DNA of 28,800 bases from Clostridia bacterium (lineage in GTDB: Bacteria; Bacillota_A; Clostridia; Christensenellales; Aristaeellaceae), in the NCBI GenBank assembly GCA_017525805.1, contig JAFXSH010000029.1:1-28800 (forward strand). The letters run 5' to 3'. This document shows, in pieces, positions 7,722 to 15,257 of this stretch. Within the stretch, counting starts at the first letter, position 1, and every line of letters starts with the position of its first letter. The notes beneath the pieces were generated by a model. That model made no database searches, was not told the DNA's origin, and was given only the letters and a program-made list of their open reading frames with translations. A program made the position numbers and the translations under genes.

Positions 7722-8948
7722 ATGGATATTCAAGCTTTGATTGCCCAGGCGGAACGGGACTGCGGGCCCGTATTTGCCGCCCTGGAAGAAACGGAAATGA
7801 AAAACACCCGGCGGGTGCTGGACGCTTTCCGGGCGGAGGACATCGCCGCGAGGCACTTTGCCCCCACCACAGGCTACGGCTATGACGACATTGGCCGGGA
7901 TGCTTTAGAACGGGTTTTCGCCCGATTGTTCCAAGCGGAAAGCGCCATCGTGCGGCCCTCCATTGCCTGCGGCACGGCGGCGCTGAGCCTGTGCCTGTTC
8001 GGGCTGCTGCTGCCGGGGGACGAGCTTTTGTCCATTACCGGCACGCCCTACGACACCATGGAAACGGTGATCGGCCTCTCCGGCAGCGCGCCGGGGAACC
8101 TGAAAGAAATGGGCGTTTCCTACAATCAGGTAGAAATGGCCGACGATCAAACGAAAATCGACGTTCCCGGCGTATTGACGGCCATCAAGCCCAACACCAA
8201 GGTCATTTTGATCCAGCGCAGCCGGGGCTACGCCTGGCGGGCCTCCCTGCGGCCCGAGGAAATGAAGGAAGCCATTGAAGCGGTGCATGCTGTCCGCCCG
8301 GACATCTTCATCATGGTGGATAACTGCTACGGGGAGTTCATCTGCGAAAACGAGCCCACCCACTTCGGCGCGGACGTGTGCGTGGGCAGTCTGATCAAGA
8401 ACGCGGGAGGCGGGATGGCCCCCACCGGCGCGTATTTGGCGGGCACGAATCGGGCGATTGAACGCATTGAAGCCCGGCTCACCGCCCCCGGCTTGGGCCG
8501 GGAGGTGGGCAGCTACGCCGCCAGCTACCAGCCCTTCTATCAGGGCCTGTTCATGGCTCCCCACACCGTCACCCAGGCCCTGAAAACCGCCATTTTGGCC
8601 GCCCGGACCTTTGAGCTGCTGGGCATGAAAACCACCCCGGCCTATGACGCGCCTCGGGCGGACATCATCCAGGCCATCGAAATGGGCGACCCGCAAAAGC
8701 TGATCGCCTTTGTTCAGGGCATCCAAGCCGCGTCCCCCATCGACGCCAGCGCCGTGCCCGAGCCTTGGGACATGCCCGGCTACACCGACCAGGTGATCAT
8801 GGCGGCGGGCACCTTCGTGGGCGGGGCTTCCATCGAGCTTTCCGCCGACGCGCCCATGCGGGAGCCTTTCACCGTGTATCTGCAAGGGGGCCTCACCTAC
8901 GCCCACGGCAAAATCGCCCTGATTTCCGCCCTGGAAAAGATGGCATGA
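7722..8948 (+). CDS. PLP-dependent YnbB-like protein (methionine gamma-lyase / aluminium-resistance family)
   Basis: A 408-residue fold-type I PLP enzyme of the family annotated as methionine gamma-lyase family or aluminium resistance protein (YnbB in Bacillus). Family features include the N-terminal GYGYDDIGRDALERVFARLF, RPSIACGTAALSLCL for cofactor phosphate binding, MVDNCYGEF with the ring-stacking Asp, and VGSLIKNAGGGMAPTGAYLAG, which holds the Schiff-base lysine. Length is normal (about 410-425). The ATG at 7722 has GGAGG at 7708-7712, nine bases upstream. Its true substrate is not established for the family. It sits alone between the relic toxin gene and the epimerase gene, which has its own promoter. 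Confidence 0.88.
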   Translation: MDIQALIAQAERDCGPVFAALEETEMKNTRRVLDAFRAEDIAARHFAPTTGYGYDDIGRDALERVFARLFQAESAIVRPSIACGTAALSLCLFGLLLPGDELLSITGTPYDTMETVIGLSGSAPGNLKEMGVSYNQVEMADDQTKIDVPGVLTAIKPNTKVILIQRSRGYAWRASLRPEEMKEAIEAVHAVRPDIFIMVDNCYGEFICENEPTHFGADVCVGSLIKNAGGGMAPTGAYLAGTNRAIERIEARLTAPGLGREVGSYAASYQPFYQGLFMAPHTVTQALKTAILAARTFELLGMKTTPAYDAPRADIIQAIEMGDPQKLIAFVQGIQAASPIDASAVPEPWDMPGYTDQVIMAAGTFVGGASIELSADAPMREPFTVYLQGGLTYAHGKIALISALEKMA

Positions 8949-8949
8949 C

Positions 8950-8978
8950 TTGTTTTTGGATGGAAATGACGTTATAAT
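8950..8978 (+). promoter_or_regulatory. Promoter of the epimerase-like gene
   Basis: TTGTTT (8950-8955), a 17-base gap and a perfect TATAAT (8973-8978), directly after the upstream stop codon. Confidence 0.75.
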
Positions 8979-9020
8979 GGTGGCAAAGTTTTCCAAATCA
9001 AAGCAAAGGAGCGCGTTTTC

Positions 9021-10037
9021 ATGAAAGCATTGTTCATCGGCGGCACCGGCGTCATCAGCACTTCCATTTCCCGCCTGCTGGTTTCCAAGGGGTGGGACTT
9101 GACATTGCTCAACCGAGGCAATCGCCCAAGCGACGTACCCGGCGCGAAGCAATTGATCCTGGACATCAACGACGAAGCGGCGGCAGCGAAAGCCATCAAA
9201 AAGGAACACTTTGACGTGGTGGCGGATTTCATCGCCTTCGTTCCCGCCCAGGCGGAAAGGGACATCCGCCTGTTCAAGGGCAAAACCGACCAGTACATCT
9301 TCATCAGCTCCGCGTCCGCCTATCAGAAGCCCTTGTCCAGCCCGGTCATTACCGAGGCCACGCCCCTGCGCAATCCCCATTGGGAATACTCCCGGAACAA
9401 AGCGGCCATCGAAGAATTATTGATGAAGGAATACCGGGCTTCCGGCTTTCCCGTCACCATCGTGCGGCCCAGCCACACCTTCAATTTCCGCTCCATGCCC
9501 GTGGCTATCCACGGCGACAAGGGAGCCTGGCAGGTGATGAAGCGGATGATGGAAGGCAAGCCCGTGCTCATGCCCGGCGACGGCAGCAGCCTGTGGGCCG
9601 TGCTGAACAGCGATGATTTCGCCCCCGCTTTCGTGGGCCTCATGGGCAACATCCACGCCATCGGCCAGGCCGTGCAGATCACCGGGGAAGAACTGCTCAC
9701 CTGGAACCAGATCATGGGGAGCATCGCCAAGGCCGTGGGCGGCGTGTACAAGCCCTGCTACGTGCCCACCGCCCTGCTGATGAAAGCGGCGAAATACGAT
9801 TTTGAAGGAGCGATGTTAGGCGACAAATCCAACACCGTGATTTTCGACAACACCCTGGCCCACCGTCTGGTTCCCACGTGGAAGATTCAGAAGCGCTTCG
9901 ATCAGGCGTGCCGGGAAAGCGCCGCCTATTTCCTGTCCCACCCGGAACTGCAGGTGGAAGACCCGGAATTTGACCGCTTCTCCGACGCCGTGGCGGAGAT
10001 TATGCAGGCGGCGGGGGAAAAGATCGCTGCGCTGTAA
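9021..10037 (+). CDS. NAD(P)-binding epimerase/dehydratase family protein (extended SDR)
   Basis: A 338-residue protein with an N-terminal Rossmann fold. The dinucleotide loop is GGTGVIS (residues 8-14), IFISSASAYQ is the usual strand-4 segment with the active-site Ser, and YSRNKAAIE gives the YxxxK catalytic pair. IVRPSHTFN marks the extended SDR class. It resembles the CSP41/RNA-binding and isoflavone-reductase-like atypical epimerases rather than a classic UDP-sugar epimerase. The RBS AAAGGAG at 9005-9011 supports ATG 9021. It converges on the DUF2264 gene with only four bases between their stops. The substrate is unknown. Confidence 0.85.
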   Translation: MKALFIGGTGVISTSISRLLVSKGWDLTLLNRGNRPSDVPGAKQLILDINDEAAAAKAIKKEHFDVVADFIAFVPAQAERDIRLFKGKTDQYIFISSASAYQKPLSSPVITEATPLRNPHWEYSRNKAAIEELLMKEYRASGFPVTIVRPSHTFNFRSMPVAIHGDKGAWQVMKRMMEGKPVLMPGDGSSLWAVLNSDDFAPAFVGLMGNIHAIGQAVQITGEELLTWNQIMGSIAKAVGGVYKPCYVPTALLMKAAKYDFEGAMLGDKSNTVIFDNTLAHRLVPTWKIQKRFDQACRESAAYFLSHPELQVEDPEFDRFSDAVAEIMQAAGEKIAAL

Positions 10038-10041
10038 GGGA

Positions 10042-11178
10042 TCAGTCCGCCGCGTGGTCGATGGCCGCGTGTCCTCCCTGCCACACTGTTTTTCCTGTCC
10101 AATCCCGGTCCGGGTCCGCCCAGAAGGGGTCCTTGGGCGGCAGGCCCAAGGGCAGGAATACGGCGCTGCACAGGTACAGGGAGCCAATGTTGATGTACCC
10201 TTCCGCCAGTTCCGGCTGATTACCGTACACGCCGGGCAGCAGGAAACCCTGATCGTCGAACATGTCCGGCGCGCTCATGACCCTGCGGATCACGGCGGTC
10301 AAGGCGCAGCGTACCCCAGCGGGGGACAGATGATCTTCCAGGCTGTGCTCCAGCGCCGCCTGGGCCAGCATCTGAAACGCCCCGAAGCGGTAACAAATGG
10401 AACGCCCCAGAATGGGATAACTGCCGTCCGGCCCGATCATGCGCTCCAAAACGGAAGCGTACCGGGCCGCGCGGCGGTTTACTTTTTCCCGAATGGCTTC
10501 GATTTCCCCATGTTCCTCCGCCATGCGGTTCACGATATCCACGTACATGGGCTGGATCACGAAGCTGTTGTAGTAATCCCAATGGAAGGACGGCCCGTCG
10601 CCGTAGGTCCCATCCCCCACATACCAGTTTTGAAAGCAGCGCAGGGCGGTGAGCAGGCGCATCTTGTCGTATTCCTCCCCCAAGGCGAACAGCCCCGCTT
10701 CCACCATGGCGGTGAAAAACAGCCAGTTGGTATCGAAGGAGGGAATTGCGCGTGAGGCCCGGAAAGCGCCGGCCAGCTGCTCTTTCACCCGTCCATCCAG
10801 GGCCGCGGCCAGGGTGCTGGGTGCTCGAAGAACAGCGTGGGCCAGAAAGGCCGTATCCACCAAAGGCTGGCCCCCCGTATGAAACAGCATATAGTCCGGG
10901 GACGCGGGATCGGTGGCCCGGTCGATGCACAGAAGGGCCTTTTTCCGCCACTCCCGCTGCATTGCCCGTTCGTTTTCGTCCAATTGGCTTTCGTCCGCTT
11001 CCAGCCAGGGGGCCAGGCCTAACATGCTGCGGCCAAAGGCTTCCAGGGGCGCGAAGGCGGCCCGATCCGGATGAAAGTTTAGGGGCAAGGTTTCTTTCAG
11101 TTTCCCTTCGCTCAGGGCGTCTAATACGGGAGAAACGATTTTCAGCAGCGCTTGCAGCCATTGCTGACGTGTATTCAT
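10042..11178 (-). CDS. DUF2264 domain-containing protein
   Basis: A 378-residue protein matching the DUF2264 family, which adopts an alpha/alpha toroid and is thought to act on polysaccharides. Recognisable segments are PLEAFGRSMLGLAPWLE, DTNWLFFTAMVEAGL, YVGDGTYGDGPSFHWDYYNS, FVIQPMYVDIV and the late GRSICYRFGAFQ with conserved aromatic and acidic residues. No signal peptide is seen, so it probably acts in the cytoplasm on imported oligosaccharides. AAGGATG precedes the ATG at 11178. It has its own promoter at 11213-11241. The neighbouring epimerase on the other strand may belong to the same sugar route, but this is only suggested by position. Confidence 0.85.
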   Translation of the reverse strand: MNTRQQWLQALLKIVSPVLDALSEGKLKETLPLNFHPDRAAFAPLEAFGRSMLGLAPWLEADESQLDENERAMQREWRKKALLCIDRATDPASPDYMLFHTGGQPLVDTAFLAHAVLRAPSTLAAALDGRVKEQLAGAFRASRAIPSFDTNWLFFTAMVEAGLFALGEEYDKMRLLTALRCFQNWYVGDGTYGDGPSFHWDYYNSFVIQPMYVDIVNRMAEEHGEIEAIREKVNRRAARYASVLERMIGPDGSYPILGRSICYRFGAFQMLAQAALEHSLEDHLSPAGVRCALTAVIRRVMSAPDMFDDQGFLLPGVYGNQPELAEGYINIGSLYLCSAVFLPLGLPPKDPFWADPDRDWTGKTVWQGGHAAIDHAAD

Positions 11179-11212
11179 ATGCGTTCATCCTTCCGGCGAT
11201 TCCTTTTTCCTG

Positions 11213-11241
11213 ATTATAACACCGGCGGCGCTGTCCGTCCA
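11213..11241 (-). promoter_or_regulatory. Promoter of the DUF2264 gene (extended -10)
   Basis: On the minus strand TGGACG (11241-11236), a 17-base gap and TATAAT (11218-11213), preceded by TGT to give an extended -10 (TGTTATAAT). Confidence 0.75.
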
Positions 11242-11294
11242 GACGACGGGCCTCGTCTTTTTTTCTGTCTTTTTTTCTGTTTTATACATGAGCA

Positions 11295-11321
11295 TGAGAC
11301 AAATCGCGTTTTCATTCCGTC
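11295..11321 (+). promoter_or_regulatory. Candidate ECF-sigma autoregulatory promoter
   Basis: TGAGAC (11295-11300), a 17-base gap and CGTC (11318-11321), about 25 bases before the sigma factor start. This resembles Bacillota ECF promoters (TGAAAC, 16-17 bases, CGTC). No standard sigma-A promoter was seen here. Confidence 0.55.
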
Positions 11322-11345
11322 TTACAGGCGAAGGGGGTGAGGCGA

Positions 11346-11855
11346 ATGCGCAGGGAAGCCTTGGTACCGGGATCCATGAGCGAAGATGAATTGATCCGCC
11401 TGATGGATGAATACTCCGGCATCCTCATCGGCGTTTGCCGTTTGATCCTGAACGACGGCGCGCTGGCCCAGGATATCGCGCAGGAAACCTTTTTGAAAGC
11501 CTGGAGCCACGCCGGTTTTCAGCGGGAAAGCGAAAAGGCGTGGCTGATTCGGGTGGCCGTGAATTTATGTCACGATTATCACCGAAGCCGGTGGTGGCGG
11601 CATATTGATCATAAAACAGCGGTGGACACATTGCAGGCAGCCGCCCCGGAGAAAAGAGACCGGGAAATCCTGGATATGGTAAAACAATTGCCTATTCGGG
11701 AAAAAGAAATCGTGATCCTGCGTTTCTGGAACGATATGCCGGCCGATCAAATCGCGCAGATCTTAGGAATCAGCCGGGCGTCCGTTTACAGGCAGTTGGA
11801 GAAAGCAAAACAGCATTTGAAGCTGGAACTGGAAGGAGGCTGGGAACGGTCATGA
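11346..11855 (+). CDS. ECF-type RNA polymerase sigma factor
   Basis: A small sigma-70 factor of 169 residues. Region 2 (about 10-75) includes RLMDEYSGILIGVCRLILND, ALAQDIAQETFLKAW for core binding and AWLIRVAVNLCHDYHRSRWW for -10 recognition. Region 4 (about 108-160) includes LPIREKEIVILRFWNDMPAD and the helix-turn-helix QIAQILGISRASVYRQLEKA for -35 recognition. ATG 11346 is preferred since GGGGGTGAGG lies just upstream; GTG 11337 and ATG 11376 are alternatives. The last four bases overlap the next gene, which encodes a membrane protein with a cytoplasmic N-terminus, the normal arrangement for a sigma/anti-sigma pair. The promoter candidate upstream suggests self-activation. Confidence 0.92.
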   Translation: MRREALVPGSMSEDELIRLMDEYSGILIGVCRLILNDGALAQDIAQETFLKAWSHAGFQRESEKAWLIRVAVNLCHDYHRSRWWRHIDHKTAVDTLQAAAPEKRDREILDMVKQLPIREKEIVILRFWNDMPADQIAQILGISRASVYRQLEKAKQHLKLELEGGWERS

Positions 11856-13249
11856 AAGAACAGGAATTGAAACGCGCCCTGAATGCGTCCATTACCGGCT
11901 GCCAGCCTTCCGAGCATTGGAAACGCCAGGTATTGGCGCGGACAAAGGAAGGAAAGAGAATGAAAAAGCGATTATCATTGGGGTTGATCGTGGCAATCGC
12001 CTTGCTTTTGATCACGGCGACAGCCCTCGCCGCCACAGGGACGTTTGAAAAGCTGTGGCAGGTATGGCAGGATTCATTTCAACGAATGAACACCACCGGC
12101 GAAGTGGACATCATGAACGAAGCGGAATATGAAGTCTTCAAGCAGGAAAACGACGGTGTGAAAGACGATTGGATCGTTTCCACTGTACCCCAAAACGGTG
12201 ATTTGGATTACGATACAGCTTTCGCCATTGCCCGCCAGGCCATCCTTGACAAGTTCGGCACGCCGGAAGAGGAACTGGACGCCATGGGGGTATATCCTAA
12301 TTTCTTTAACACGCCCTATTATGAGGACGATCATGAATACTATATCAACGAATGGGATTTCTATATCACGCCCCGGCGCGATGTGGACATTGACGAGGAT
12401 CATACCTACGATCCGCCGGGAGAGTATAGGGTATATATCGAATCTCCCTCCGGCAAAGTGACCCTTTGCAATTGGTACTTGGACGCCTTTTTTCCGGATT
12501 ACGCCCGCCGCACCTGGGAAGCGGGAAAGCGCGATTATGTGTTCAGCAGGGCCAAAGGAAAACAGTTCTTTGAGCAAAACGAAGAAGATCAGGCTTACTT
12601 CCTTGCGTTGTTTGAAGAAGCGGGATACGATGCCGCTGAAATCATCAAAACGGACGAAGAAAAGCTGGCCAGTCAGGAACTGACGCTGGCTTTCGCGGAA
12701 GCCGGGGAAAACCTGCTGTATGCCGGAACTGCCGAAACCGCCGCGGTCATCCGGGCGATGGAAACCGTTTACGGCCTGACGGCGGAACAGCTGGACCGCT
12801 ACTGCTTTATCCTGCTTTCCTCTCCCATGCCCAGCAAAACCAGGGATTACTGCTGCTGCTTTAATTACAACGTATCAGAGAAGCTGTTCGATTTGGTTGG
12901 GGATTACGAAGCCAGGGCTTTTTCCTACATCAGCAGGCTGGGCCTGTATATGGTCTGTTTGGACCCCGATACGCTCCAGCCCGTCAAAACGGTGCGCGCC
13001 GACCGTTCGCCCGCGGCGGAAAAGGCGGACGATGAAACTACCCTGCTGGGCCGCCGTAACTGGAGCAAAGACGATTTGCCCGAGTTTGAAGCCCTTCTCA
13101 GCCAGCTTGCCGCTATCGACACGGCCATACAGCGGAATGAAATGACAAAAACCGAGGGCGAAAACAATTACCGCGCGGTAATGCTCCGGTACGGCGGGGA
13201 CCCGAACATTTACGACCCGAACGCCATCAGCAGTATCAAGGCGAATTAG
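11852..13249 (+). CDS. Membrane protein, probable anti-sigma factor
   Basis: A 465-residue protein whose start overlaps the sigma gene (ATGA at 11852). Residues 1-40 are charged and cytoplasmic, 41-61 (LSLGLIVAIALLLITATALA) form one membrane helix, and the remaining 400 residues lie outside the cell. No zinc-binding ZAS motif (HxxxCxxC) is visible in the short N-terminus. The extracytoplasmic part is acidic and tyrosine-rich (YEDDHEYYINEWDF, DIDEDHTYDPPGEYRVY) and may hold PepSY-like repeats (DYDTAFAIARQAILDKFG). The sigma-holding role is inferred from gene order and topology. A distinct domain name could not be assigned with confidence. Confidence 0.75.
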   Translation: MKEQELKRALNASITGCQPSEHWKRQVLARTKEGKRMKKRLSLGLIVAIALLLITATALAATGTFEKLWQVWQDSFQRMNTTGEVDIMNEAEYEVFKQENDGVKDDWIVSTVPQNGDLDYDTAFAIARQAILDKFGTPEEELDAMGVYPNFFNTPYYEDDHEYYINEWDFYITPRRDVDIDEDHTYDPPGEYRVYIESPSGKVTLCNWYLDAFFPDYARRTWEAGKRDYVFSRAKGKQFFEQNEEDQAYFLALFEEAGYDAAEIIKTDEEKLASQELTLAFAEAGENLLYAGTAETAAVIRAMETVYGLTAEQLDRYCFILLSSPMPSKTRDYCCCFNYNVSEKLFDLVGDYEARAFSYISRLGLYMVCLDPDTLQPVKTVRADRSPAAEKADDETTLLGRRNWSKDDLPEFEALLSQLAAIDTAIQRNEMTKTEGENNYRAVMLRYGGDPNIYDPNAISSIKAN

Positions 13250-13262
13250 TCGTCAGGGGCCT

Positions 13263-13280
13263 CTGAAAATTTGTTTTCAG
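13263..13280. terminator. Small hairpin between convergent genes
   Basis: CTGAAAA and TTTTCAG pair around TTTG between the ends of two converging genes. The T-run after it is missing, so its action as a terminator is uncertain. Confidence 0.35.
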
Positions 13281-13287
13281 TCATAGA

Positions 13288-13845
13288 TCAATACCACTTC
13301 TCTCCAAACACAATAGGCTTCCCGTCCTGAAACAGCGTGACGCACACGTGCCCCGACCCTTCAAAGGGCACGGACGCCCCCGCCGTGCCCAGCGCCTCCC
13401 CGGCCCGGACCTTCTGGCCCGGAAGCACTTTGCATTCCAGGATGCCCCGGCACAGGCTTTCAAAGCCGTTGCCGTGGTCGATCCTGATCCCGTTATCGCA
13501 GGAAAGCACCGTTCCGGCTGCTATGGCGCATACAGGGTCCCCCTCCGCCTCGAAATCCAGGCCGGGATGGGCCATCCACACCCCCGTTTCCGGGAAAAAC
13601 ACAGGGGACTCGCTGTAACCCCTTATCACGGGCCCCGCTGACGGACGGACATAAAACACCGGTTCGGATGTTTGCTGTGCTTCGGCCAGCCGCTGGCCCT
13701 GATCAGAAAGCGCCATTTGATCCGCGTTCTCCAATCCCTGCTGCTGCCGCGTCCACACCGCCGAAAGCAAGATCACCCCGGCGCACAGCAGGGCCAGCAG
13801 ATAATGGCCCCAGCGCTCCATACCCCGCCTGATTTTTTGCAGCAT
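13288..13845 (-). CDS. M23/LytM-domain membrane protein, SpoIIQ-like, altered active site
   Basis: A 185-residue protein with a short cytoplasmic N-terminus, one membrane helix (HYLLALLCAGVILLSAVW) and an external M23 domain. The first metal motif HPGLDF (HxxxD) is present, followed by GDPVCAIAAGTVLS and NGIRIDHGNGFESL. The usual second motif HLHFE reads HVCVTL, so the last zinc-binding histidine is a cysteine. SpoIIQ of Bacillus subtilis also carries a damaged LytM site and acts structurally in engulfment; by size and topology this protein could be similar, but spoIID and spoIIID are not adjacent. ATG 13845 is chosen because GGGGAGGAGGA lies just upstream; the frame stays open to 13863. Confidence 0.72.
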   Translation of the reverse strand: MLQKIRRGMERWGHYLLALLCAGVILLSAVWTRQQQGLENADQMALSDQGQRLAEAQQTSEPVFYVRPSAGPVIRGYSESPVFFPETGVWMAHPGLDFEAEGDPVCAIAAGTVLSCDNGIRIDHGNGFESLCRGILECKVLPGQKVRAGEALGTAGASVPFEGSGHVCVTLFQDGKPIVFGEKWY

Positions 13846-13860
13846 GGTTTTCCTCCTCCC

Positions 13861-13896
13861 CAAAAGGGCCGCCGGAGTTCCGACAGCCCTTTTTTA
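13861..13896 (-). terminator. Hairpin between the ferritin-like gene and the M23 gene
   Basis: AAAAGGGC and GCCCTTTT pair around a 16-base loop containing GGA/TCC. It lies right after the ferritin-like gene's stop. On the minus strand the T-run is four, so part of the message may read into the M23 gene. Confidence 0.5.
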
Positions 13897-13904
13897 TCGA
13901 TGCG

Positions 13905-15143
13905 TTATTGATAGATACGGCCCAGGGTGGTGTTATCCAGGCTGCGGTTCTGCAAAGCGGGGATGGGGCTGGGCGCTGTTTCCGCCCGGTAATCCTTGCC
14001 CCGCAGGCGGATGGACCGGTCGATCACCTGATGGCTGGGCACGGCGTCCACGTTGGCGTTCACCGCTTTCTGATACACGAAGAAATCGTAATCCTTGGGC
14101 AGCATATTCACCGGTTTGAAGGCTTCCTTTTCGGCGGTAAAATCCACCATTTTCAGGGCGGAGCGCACGTATTCGATGTTGGGCTCGAAAAGGAAAGGTT
14201 CAGGAAACTCACCGCCCGGGATCACCTGCTGCCAGTCCTTCTTTTCGTAGGTTTTCAGCAGGTCCGCCGCCTTGTGCAAGTGGTTCAGCTCCATTTGGAA
14301 GAAGCTCTCCCACACCTTTTTCACATTCGGGTCGGTCTCGTCCTCCATGCAGGACCAATACAGCCACGCTTCCACGTACTGGTGCATGAGCAGCCCTTCC
14401 AGCCAGGTGCAGGCGGGGTCCATGAGGCTGCCGTACTGGGTCACGTGCTGCTCCTCAATCATGCCGATTTCCTGATACAGCTTGCGGCCCAAATCGGAGG
14501 TGTACAGGCCGCACACGTTCATATAGTAGTTCATGGTCTGCTGCTCGGCGGCGGTGATCACCTGAACGGCCATTTTATCGAAAAGCTGGGCGTCCGGCTT
14601 GCCGGGCACGCAGAGGGCGTCCATGGGGCAGCGGTGCTCCGAAATGGTGGGACGGCCCGGCATGATTTCCGTGTAGCCGCCCACCAGCCTTTCGGCGTAC
14701 TCCCCGTGCTCCATTTCCAGCAGGTCGGCATAGCGGTACAGATGGTCGAAATCCTCCAGCAGGGCAAAGTCCAGGGCGGATTTGACGTGGGCGCAGGTCA
14801 CCCGCTGGGCAAGCCCCGCGGTCAGGTCCACCGCCAGCTGCTCGTAACCGATGGTGTGCTCCAGCACCGTTTCATCCATGGGCTTGAGGCACGCGATCTT
14901 CTTTTGCTGCTGCTGTTCCTGGCGGCGCAGCATGGAAAGCTCCCTTCGCAGGTCGTTGTTGGCTTCATGCCGCTGGAATTGATGGGAATAGCCTGCGGCT
15001 TCAAACTCCGTGCCGTTCATCAGGATCACCCGCACCCGGGTATAGGGGTCCACGGCGAGCTTATCGTAGGAACGGGGATAGAGCTGCTGCCAGTTCATAA
15101 AGGCTTCGGTCTCTTTTTCGGGTTTTAGCTGGAACGGATTCAT
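13905..15143 (-). CDS. Ferritin-like superfamily protein, unnamed
   Basis: A 412-residue, mostly helical soluble protein. Several acidic and histidine motifs typical of ferritin-like di-iron four-helix bundles are visible: ALLEDFDHLYRYADLLEMEHGEY (about 127-150), IGMIEEQHVTQYGSL, and FFQMELNHLHKAADLL, each with ExxH-like spacing. The N-terminus (FMNWQQLYPRSYDKLAVDPY) is separate, with a glutamine-rich stretch QEQQQQKK near 76-82. No signal peptide is seen. The start at 15143 has AAGGAGG seven bases upstream. It may bind iron or manganese, perhaps in spore or oxidative-stress physiology. It is not a standard ferritin, rubrerythrin or CotJC by length, and I cannot name its function. Confidence 0.75.
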   Translation of the reverse strand: MNPFQLKPEKETEAFMNWQQLYPRSYDKLAVDPYTRVRVILMNGTEFEAAGYSHQFQRHEANNDLRRELSMLRRQEQQQQKKIACLKPMDETVLEHTIGYEQLAVDLTAGLAQRVTCAHVKSALDFALLEDFDHLYRYADLLEMEHGEYAERLVGGYTEIMPGRPTISEHRCPMDALCVPGKPDAQLFDKMAVQVITAAEQQTMNYYMNVCGLYTSDLGRKLYQEIGMIEEQHVTQYGSLMDPACTWLEGLLMHQYVEAWLYWSCMEDETDPNVKKVWESFFQMELNHLHKAADLLKTYEKKDWQQVIPGGEFPEPFLFEPNIEYVRSALKMVDFTAEKEAFKPVNMLPKDYDFFVYQKAVNANVDAVPSHQVIDRSIRLRGKDYRAETAPSPIPALQNRSLDNTTLGRIYQ

Positions 15144-15204
15144 AGCGCTTCCTCCTTGCATTGATTCACGCCTTATTCTTTCCCGTCCAGGAAAAAACCA
15201 TACG

Positions 15205-15232
15205 AAAAAGCCGCCGGAAATCCAGCGGCTTA
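15205..15232 (-). terminator. Intrinsic terminator of leuS
   Basis: On the minus strand AAGCCGCTGG pairs with the later CCGGCGGCTT (one mismatch), followed by TTTTTCG. The stem and tail nearly repeat those of the terminator at 24160-24186. Confidence 0.8.
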
Positions 15233-15257
15233 GGATGTTCCAAAATCTATTTGGGTG

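Noticed and set aside
7905..9380. 491-residue minus-strand frame across the PLP enzyme and epimerase genes
   Set aside because: It spans two well-supported plus-strand genes and a promoter; no ribosome binding site and no domain.
13908..15128. 406-residue plus-strand frame opposite the ferritin-like gene
   Set aside because: The minus-strand frame has a ribosome binding site, a downstream terminator and a sensible helical protein; the plus frame does not.
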